Positions 29,759 to 35,919 of a stretch of 35,919 nt of DNA are shown here, in pieces. A model generated the notes under the pieces. It was not told the origin of the DNA, made no database searches, and worked only from the letters and a program-made list of their open reading frames with translations. The stretch covers positions 1-35,919 of the forward strand of contig JAGTVG010000155.1 of assembly GCA_018224645.1 (NCBI GenBank), read 5' to 3'. The DNA is from Cyclobacteriaceae bacterium. GTDB taxonomy: Bacteria > Bacteroidota > Bacteroidia > Cytophagales > Cyclobacteriaceae. A program made the position numbers and the translations under genes. Numbering within the stretch: the first letter of the stretch is position 1; the number at the start of each line of letters is the position of its first letter.

Positions 29759-31042
29759 ATGTCCGATTTTATAAAGGAACTTACCTGGCGGGGAATGATC
29801 CATGACATTATGCCCGGTACGGAAGATTTATTGAAAAAGGGAGTGATCAGCGGATACATTGGTTTTGATCCTACAGCTGATTCATTACATATCGGAAGCC
29901 TTGTTCCCATCATGATGCTGGTTCATTTTCAGCGGGCAGGGCATAAGCCCATTGCACTTGTGGGAGGTGCAACAGGAATGGTAGGTGATCCTTCCGGCCG
30001 CTCAACTGAACGGCAACTTCTTTCTGAGGAAGAGATCAGGAATAATCTTGAAGGGATACGCAGACAGCTCGAAAAATTCCTGGATTTTAAAAGTGTGGAA
30101 AATGCGGCGGAAATAGTGAATAATTATGACTGGTTTAAGGATTTTTATCTGCTCGATTTTATCCGTGACATTGGAAAACACGTCACTGTTAACTACATGA
30201 TGGCTAAGGAATCGGTAAAAAAAAGGTTGGAGATCGGAATGTCATTTACAGAGTTCACCTATCAGCTTATCCAGGGTTATGATTTTTACTGGCTGCACAG
30301 GAATAAAAACGTAAAACTCCAGATGGGCGGTTCCGACCAGTGGGGCAATATCGTAACGGGTACCGAACTCATCCGGCGTAAGGATGGAGGAGATGCCTTT
30401 GCGCTGACCACCCCACTGATAAAAAAAGCCGATGGAACAAAATTCGGAAAAACAGAAGAGGGAAATGTATGGCTTGATCCAGAGAAAACCTCCCCCTATA
30501 AATTCTATCAGTACTGGATGAACAGTTCCGATGAGGATGCTGCCGGCTATATCCGGATCTTTACCCTGATTGACCGTGAAACCATCGAGGAAATAGAAAA
30601 ACAACATGCAATGGCGCCGCATAAACGGCCTTTGCAAAAAGCATTGGCCGAAGATATCACTGTCAGGGTTCATTCGAGGGAAGACTATAACATGGCCCTC
30701 AGGGCAAGTATTATCCTTTTTGGGAGATCGACCACAGAAGAATTGAAGTCGATCGACGAACGAACCCTGTTGGCGGTCTTTGAAGGAGTGCCTCAATGCA
30801 GGATCAGCCGTGATAAATACAATGCCGTCGAAAATGTTACAGAATTGCTTTCCACCTCAACAGATGGAATTATTTTTCAGTCAAAGGGTGAGGCGCGCAG
30901 AATGATCCAGGGCGGAGGCGTAAACATTAACAAATCAAGAATCTCGGAGCCTACCGATAAAGTATCTTATTCATTGCTGAATGATAAGTACATGCTCATC
31001 CAGAAAGGTAAAAAAAATTACTATCTGCTGATAATCGAATAA
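29759..31042 (+). CDS. tyrS: Tyrosine--tRNA ligase
   Basis: [69 protein letters not shown] motifs; S4-like C-terminus. Confidence 0.97.
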   Translation: MSDFIKELTWRGMIHDIMPGTEDLLKKGVISGYIGFDPTADSLHIGSLVPIMMLVHFQRAGHKPIALVGGATGMVGDPSGRSTERQLLSEEEIRNNLEGIRRQLEKFLDFKSVENAAEIVNNYDWFKDFYLLDFIRDIGKHVTVNYMMAKESVKKRLEIGMSFTEFTYQLIQGYDFYWLHRNKNVKLQMGGSDQWGNIVTGTELIRRKDGGDAFALTTPLIKKADGTKFGKTEEGNVWLDPEKTSPYKFYQYWMNSSDEDAAGYIRIFTLIDRETIEEIEKQHAMAPHKRPLQKALAEDITVRVHSREDYNMALRASIILFGRSTTEELKSIDERTLLAVFEGVPQCRISRDKYNAVENVTELLSTSTDGIIFQSKGEARRMIQGGGVNINKSRISEPTDKVSYSLLNDKYMLIQKGKKNYYLLIIE

Positions 31043-31129
31043 AGCAGGTTACTTTTTACCCGCATACCTGATAAAATCCTGTAGGTTACGCGGTAAATTA
31101 TTCGGTTAATGGGTGTAAAAGAATAAGAA

Positions 31130-31642
31130 ATGAAAAAAATACCGGCTTGTATTTTTCAGTTGTATGTCATTGGCTTTTTTTTGATGATGTCATGCGGAAA
31201 GGACGATATTTTCAATGAAAAAAATTCCTTCAATCTCGACACCCTGTATGCAAATCCAAATACCGGAATCACAGATAATTTCCAGCTCATCTGGGAAGTC
31301 TCCATAGAAGGATTCCCTCAATTCCTGATCGATGTTTATCTTTCCGGAGATGATATCCTTGACCAGGGTGATCTCAGAATTGCAGAAACAGCGGATACTG
31401 AGATCAATACCGACCCGGATCAGCGTTATATCAATGGTATCAATTTCAGGATGATTCCTGATCCAGGTAATGGCATTCAGTTTGAATTCAGCCATGACCA
31501 GATCACCTGGCAGGATGGCTCTGCTACGGATGAAGTTCTTGATGGCAAATTAAAATATCTCATCGCCAGATTTTATCATCCTCTGGGGTTATTGATTGAA
31601 ACAGGCCGTACCCGGATGGCGGTTGAGATTGAATTTGAATGA
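31130..31642 (+). CDS. Putative lipoprotein, unknown function
   Basis: Signal with lipobox-like LMMSCGKDD; 170 aa. Confidence 0.65.
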   Translation: MKKIPACIFQLYVIGFFLMMSCGKDDIFNEKNSFNLDTLYANPNTGITDNFQLIWEVSIEGFPQFLIDVYLSGDDILDQGDLRIAETADTEINTDPDQRYINGINFRMIPDPGNGIQFEFSHDQITWQDGSATDEVLDGKLKYLIARFYHPLGLLIETGRTRMAVEIEFE

Positions 31643-31757
31643 TATGCGGGTTAAGCCGAGGAAAAATGAAAATAACAGGCAGTCAGGAAAATACTAATGC
31701 CGGGTCATTCGGGACTTTTTAACCCGAAAAATTCACGGATAATCCGGGTTAAACAGC

Positions 31758-32519
31758 CTATTGGTTAAGGATTTTTTCGATCATCCGGGCTTCATCCTTG
31801 ACATAATGATAACCCATGTCAAAAATTTCCGTGATCTTTGAAAATTCCAGGGCACCGAACCTGCGCAGTTCGTAGGGTTCGAGAAAAATATCGCAGTTAT
31901 CAATTCGTTGAGCAACATTGCGGCTGATGGTCAGAATAAAGGTCCTTTCCAGCAGATTTTTCATATTTTCAGGTGCGAAATTTTCATCCACAGGATTACA
32001 GTGCACCCCGATGATCTTATCACAGTGGCCGATGAGGGGTTCCACCGGCAGGTTATTTACCACACCGCCGTCAATATAATATTCATCCCCGATTTTTACC
32101 GGCGAAAACAGGACAGGGATGGCGGATGAGGCAATGACGGGCCGGATCAGTTCACCCGATGAAAAAAAAGCCGGCCGGCCGTTTCTCAGATTTGTTGTGC
32201 AGACATATAATGGAAGTTTTAACGATTCAAATGTGTCGGCAGGCAGTAATGATTTAAACAATGAATATGTGTTTTCGAGGGTTAGAAGTCCTTTCCAATT
32301 AAAGGAGGGCCTGAGAATTCTGAAAAGTCTGGTTTTCGATATGATCTTGAATATTTCCGGTGGGGAATATCCATAGGCATATAAGGCGCCAATGATCGAT
32401 CCTGCGCTGGTGCCCGCGATAATTCCGGGTTTTACATCCATTTCTTCCAGGGCTTTCAATATACCCAGGTGAGCTACGCCCCTGGCCCCTCCGCCTGATA
32501 AAGCTATTCCGATTCTCAT
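31758..32519 (-). CDS. Patatin-like phospholipase family protein
   Basis: ALSGGGARGVAHLGIL, AGTSAGSIIGALYA (GxSxG), YIDGGVVNNLPV (DGG). Confidence 0.94.
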   Translation of the reverse strand: MRIGIALSGGGARGVAHLGILKALEEMDVKPGIIAGTSAGSIIGALYAYGYSPPEIFKIISKTRLFRILRPSFNWKGLLTLENTYSLFKSLLPADTFESLKLPLYVCTTNLRNGRPAFFSSGELIRPVIASSAIPVLFSPVKIGDEYYIDGGVVNNLPVEPLIGHCDKIIGVHCNPVDENFAPENMKNLLERTFILTISRNVAQRIDNCDIFLEPYELRRFGALEFSKITEIFDMGYHYVKDEARMIEKILNQ

Positions 32520-32520
32520 A

Positions 32521-33369
32521 TCATTCTATTTCCTGAAGTTGGAATGTCTGGTCGATCCTGACTCCTTTATCAGTCATTTTCAGGGTGGCACATTCTGTTT
32601 CCGGATCATGTTCAAAAAATATAATATATTTTTTCTCCACTGCTTCATGAAGAAACATTTCTTTTTCCATCAGGGTAATCAATGGCCGGGTATCATAACT
32701 CATTAAATAGGGCAGCGGCACATGTCCTGCAGATGGAAGAAGATCCGCAGCAAAAATGATCCGCCGGCCTTTGTAATGGATCATTGGAAGCATCTGTTTA
32801 TCGGTATGGCCATCGGCATACATGATATCAAACGAAGGAAAGGGTGAAGGTTTTTTTATATCCACAAAATGCAGGTGGCCGCTTTCCCCGATGGGTTGGA
32901 TGTTTTCGGGCAGAAAACTGGCTTTTTCCCGTGGATTCGGCTGGGTAGCCCATTTCCAGTGATCACGGTTCGACCAGTACCTGGCATGCCGGAATGTAAG
33001 TTCGAAGTGGCCTTTTTGCCGTTCGCTGTACTTTACCCCACCCCCGCAATGATCGAAATGGAGGTGTGTCTGAAACACATCGGTGATATCATCAGGATGT
33101 AATCCGGCAGATTTAAGCGAGCCTTCGAGTGAATAATTTCCGTGAAGATAGTAGTATCCAAAGAATTTATCATCCTGTTTATTTCCTATCCCGTTATCGA
33201 CGAGGATAATCTGATCCCCGTCTACGATTAGCAGACACCGCATTGCCCAGGTGCACAAGTTATTTTCATCGGCTGGATTGATCCGGTTCCAGATGGATTT
33301 CGGGACCACGCCGAACATGGCTCCTCCGTCCAGTTTGAACATTCCTGTGTGTATGACCTTTAACTCCAT
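32521..33369 (-). CDS. MBL-fold metallo-hydrolase
   Basis: FQTHLHFDHCGG, YADGHTDKQMLP, IIFAADLLPS; 282 aa. Confidence 0.92.
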   Translation of the reverse strand: MELKVIHTGMFKLDGGAMFGVVPKSIWNRINPADENNLCTWAMRCLLIVDGDQIILVDNGIGNKQDDKFFGYYYLHGNYSLEGSLKSAGLHPDDITDVFQTHLHFDHCGGGVKYSERQKGHFELTFRHARYWSNRDHWKWATQPNPREKASFLPENIQPIGESGHLHFVDIKKPSPFPSFDIMYADGHTDKQMLPMIHYKGRRIIFAADLLPSAGHVPLPYLMSYDTRPLITLMEKEMFLHEAVEKKYIIFFEHDPETECATLKMTDKGVRIDQTFQLQEIE

Positions 33370-33421
33370 TGGCTGATAAAAATCCCTGTATCCATTATAG
33401 ATTCAAGGATCAGGGTCTGAA

Positions 33422-34369
33422 CTACTCTACATAAACCCCCATTTTGGAAAACTTGTCAATCCTTTTCATGATCCTGTCTCTGGGAGAAAGTTTTTCAAGC
33501 GTCTTCAGATTTTTTAGTATTGTTTCCTTCAGGATCACGGCGGCTTTTTTCATATCCGTATGAGCACCGCCAAGCGGTTCTTCAATAATGCCGTCGATCA
33601 GTCCGAATTTTTTCATGTCATTGGCGGTAAGTTTAAGCGCTTCCGCCGCCTGTTCCTTGAAATCCCAGCTCCTCCAGAGGATGGTTGAGCAGTTTTCCGG
33701 ACTGATCACCGAATACCAGGTGTTTTCCATCATCAGCACCTGGTCGCCGATGGCGATTCCCAGGGCGCCTCCGGATGCTCCCTCGCCGATAATGATACAG
33801 ATGACCGGAACCTGGAGAACGGACATCTCCTTCAGGTTGCGCGCAATGGCCTCCGCCTGTCCCCTTGCTTCTGCTTCAATTCCGGGATAGGCGCCAGGAG
33901 TATCGATCAGGGTGACGACAGGGATATTGAATTTTTCTGCCATTTTCATCAGACGCAGGGCTTTTCTGTAGCCATCGGGGTTTGCCATGCCGAAATTGCG
34001 CATCTGCCGCTGTTTTGTATTCCTTCCCTTCTGCTGGCCAATGAACATGATGGTTTTTCCTTCCATGGTGCCCATGCCTCCTACCATGGCTTTATCGTCC
34101 TTCACGGCCCGGTCACCATGCAGTTCGATAAAGTCATCGGTGATCTCGTAGATATAATCAATGGTATAAGGCCTGTCAGGATGTCTAGCCAGCTGGACAC
34201 GCTGCCAGCTCGTAAGGTTCTGGAATATTTCTTTTTTCAGACTCTCCAGTTTGACTTCAAGGCTGGCGATAGCCTTATCCACGTTTACCCCGCTGTTCTG
34301 GGCGAGGTTTTTCATCTCGTCAATTTTAGTTTCCAGATCGGCAATCGGCTTTTCAAATTCTAGATGCAT
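33422..34369 (-). CDS. accA: Acetyl-CoA carboxylase carboxyltransferase subunit alpha
   Basis: Probable start at 34369 ([20 protein letters not shown]); [73 protein letters not shown]. Confidence 0.96.
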   Translation of the reverse strand: MHLEFEKPIADLETKIDEMKNLAQNSGVNVDKAIASLEVKLESLKKEIFQNLTSWQRVQLARHPDRPYTIDYIYEITDDFIELHGDRAVKDDKAMVGGMGTMEGKTIMFIGQQKGRNTKQRQMRNFGMANPDGYRKALRLMKMAEKFNIPVVTLIDTPGAYPGIEAEARGQAEAIARNLKEMSVLQVPVICIIIGEGASGGALGIAIGDQVLMMENTWYSVISPENCSTILWRSWDFKEQAAEALKLTANDMKKFGLIDGIIEEPLGGAHTDMKKAAVILKETILKNLKTLEKLSPRDRIMKRIDKFSKMGVYVE

Positions 34370-34520
34370 AGGTTTTAATATATTCTCCGGAACAAACTTA
34401 TAAGATTTAAGAATAATATGCGCAACATTTAAGATATAAAAAAACGGGTAAATTGCCAATATGATTATCCCGGACCAGCCTTCCCTGTAGGGAGGAGCTA
34501 AAAAAAATTTAATCTTAACC

Positions 34521-34551
34521 TTGGATTAAAGACCAATGCCACCTACTTTTG
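34521..34551 (+). promoter_or_regulatory. Putative primary-sigma promoter of tRNA-Asp
   Basis: TTG - 20 nt - TACTTTTG matches the Bacteroidota -33/-7 consensus (TAnnTTTG). Confidence 0.55.
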
Positions 34552-34622
34552 CAAACCAATGAACGAACGATTGATTGATGTAAATCATTCCATTAAAAAT
34601 TAATCGTTCAATCGATGAAGTT

Positions 34623-34697
34623 GGTCTGGTAGTTCAGCTTGGTTAGAATGCCTGCCTGTCACGCAGGAGGTCGCGAGTTCGAGTCTCGTCCAGACCG
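34623..34697 (+). tRNA. tRNA-Asp (anticodon GTC)
   Basis: GGTCTGG...CCAGACC acceptor stem, TAGTTCAGCTTGGTTAGAA D-arm, CCTGCCTGTCACGCAGG anticodon arm, GCGAGTTCGAGTCTCGT T-arm. Confidence 0.97.
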
Positions 34698-34703
34698 CTG
34701 AAA

Positions 34704-34737
34704 AAGCCCCTAGATATTTTCTGAGGGTTTTTTTTGT
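34704..34737 (+). terminator. Putative terminator after tRNA-Asp
   Basis: aagcccctagatattttctgagggttttttttg: short G/C stem followed by T8. Confidence 0.5.
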
Positions 34738-35156
34738 TTTATAGTGTGTGTGTTAGTGTGAAAACCCATGTTATTATGATTATTTTTGACATTCACCTAT
34801 ATGAGCAACCCAATAATGAACGGGATCGATTGAAACAGAATTTATACAAGCTGGCTTTTAAGTTTGAAGATCCACCTGAAAGGATAACAAAGGTTAGTAA
34901 TCATTTACGACTCCCTTTTTAAAAAATATCATATTCTGCTTTGGTTATTTCTTGTAGATCCTGCATTATTGATTCAGATGCCATTGAAGATCCATTAGAA
35001 TTGAATTCCACCCTGTAATTGGATTAAAAATGGATACAGATTATTTCCGATGGCTGATTTTCCATAAGACTAAGCGCATTTTTGATCCCAGTAAATATAT
35101 TTTCCAAACATTTTACTGATTTTGCGGTCATTTTTTAATTAATTATTATAAAAGAT

Positions 35157-35889
35157 ATGTCTGATCAACTAGCCTGCTTTACTTTTTTGCTGTATATCGG
35201 TAAAACAAAAAGTGGGGGTTTAGCCAAATGTTTAAATCCCGGGAAATCCTCGACCGATGCCCTGACCTGAAATTCTATAAATTAGTTTGTCTTGGAGGTG
35301 GTAATGGATATAGCCTTAAAACGAGTTTTGATTCCTACAGCATATTCACTGTCTGGGATCATCCACAACATGCCGATCATTTTTTCAATTCATCCTTTTT
35401 CGGGGAATTTGTCAACAGGAGTCATGAACAATATACAATTGTCATGAAACCCATCATCTCAAGGGAATCATGGTCAGGTTTCAATGAATGGAAATTGTCC
35501 GGAATGGATGCTGATAATTCATTAATCTGTGTACTGACGAGAGCAACCGTAAAAGTTAAGTTTTTCATCCATTTTTCAAGATGTTCCGGAAGGTAATTAG
35601 AGATCATCATCATTTTCCTGGTCTTTTATTTTCAAAAGGATGTTCTGAAATGCCATTCAGAGAACAGGCTACATTTTCCATATGGGAAAATGTCGACGAG
35701 ATGAAAAAATTTGCCTATCAAAGCTTTCATGCGATGGCCATTAAGGTCCCCCGGAAACGAATAGGATTCAAGGGGGACATGTATACCCGTTTTAAACCAG
35801 TCGCAACCATTGGCTCCTGGAAAGGTAAAAATCCACTATTTAATAAAGTGAATCATCTGGAGGATTATCATTTATCTTTGTTGAGGTAA
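35157..35889 (+). pseudogene. Spheroidene monooxygenase (CrtA)-like gene interrupted by two frameshifts
   Basis: Three consecutive frames: MSDQLACFTFLLYIGKTKSGGLAK (35157..) + MFKSREILDRCPDLKFYKLVCLGGGNGYSLKTSFDSYSIFTVWDHPQHADHFFNS...LTRATVKVKFFIHF (35228..) + MFRKVIRDHHHFPGLLFSKGCSEMPFREQATFSIWENVDEMKKFAYQS...RFKPVATIGSWKGKNPL* (35581..35889). Together they read as one ~245-aa protein. Confidence 0.6.
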
Positions 35890-35919
35890 AGGCCTTCCGA
35901 ACGTTTTAATTCCTATCAG

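Noticed and set aside
30242-30796. 184-aa minus ORF
   Set aside because: Antisense shadow of tyrS.
31720-31751. taacccg...cgggtta inverted repeat between convergent genes as a terminator
   Set aside because: Only 7 bp with an 18-nt loop and no clean T-tract.
34734-34922. 62-aa plus ORF after tRNA-Asp, considered as an integrated-element gene
   Set aside because: No integrase or attachment-site repeat of the tRNA 3' end seen; no family resemblance.
1-35919. CRISPR array, phage, toxin-antitoxin or known defence system
   Set aside because: No regularly spaced repeats, cas, integrase, transposase or defence-gene motifs recognised on either strand.

Overview
The window looks like Bacteroidota chromosome, judged from gene content, lipoprotein signals and TTG-N20-TAnnTTTG type promoters. 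It carries about 27 intact protein-coding genes and one tRNA-Asp(GTC). Recognisable genes include a class III adenylate/guanylate cyclase with TolB-like and TPR regions, two MBL-fold hydrolases, a CotH-like secreted protein and a TIG/Kelch lipoprotein pair. Others are an SDR oxidoreductase, a PhyH dioxygenase, YceI, an FGE/SUMF1-like protein, a Tat-exported Gfo/Idh/MocA oxidoreductase, ApbE, a Tat-exported TIM-barrel isomerase/epimerase and a TPR sensor histidine kinase. The rest are an FAH-family protein, an M23 peptidase, Bcp, a vWA protein, a class III aminotransferase, a WecA/MraY-family transferase, TyrS, a patatin and AccA. Most genes are ordinary. The most distinctive signal is decayed or frameshifted genes that the ORF track does not show: a histidine-kinase C-terminal stub (~690-809, -), a frameshifted SnoaL/DUF4440-like remnant (~3000-3208, -), a truncated second cyclase N-terminus (7021-7221, +) ending in a 7-bp tandem repeat, a frameshifted remnant between bcp and the vWA gene (~24959-25145, -), and a spheroidene-monooxygenase (CrtA)-like gene split by two single-base lesions in homopolymers (35157-35889, +). 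I did not find a convincing new multi-gene system. Speculative leads are listed with tests.
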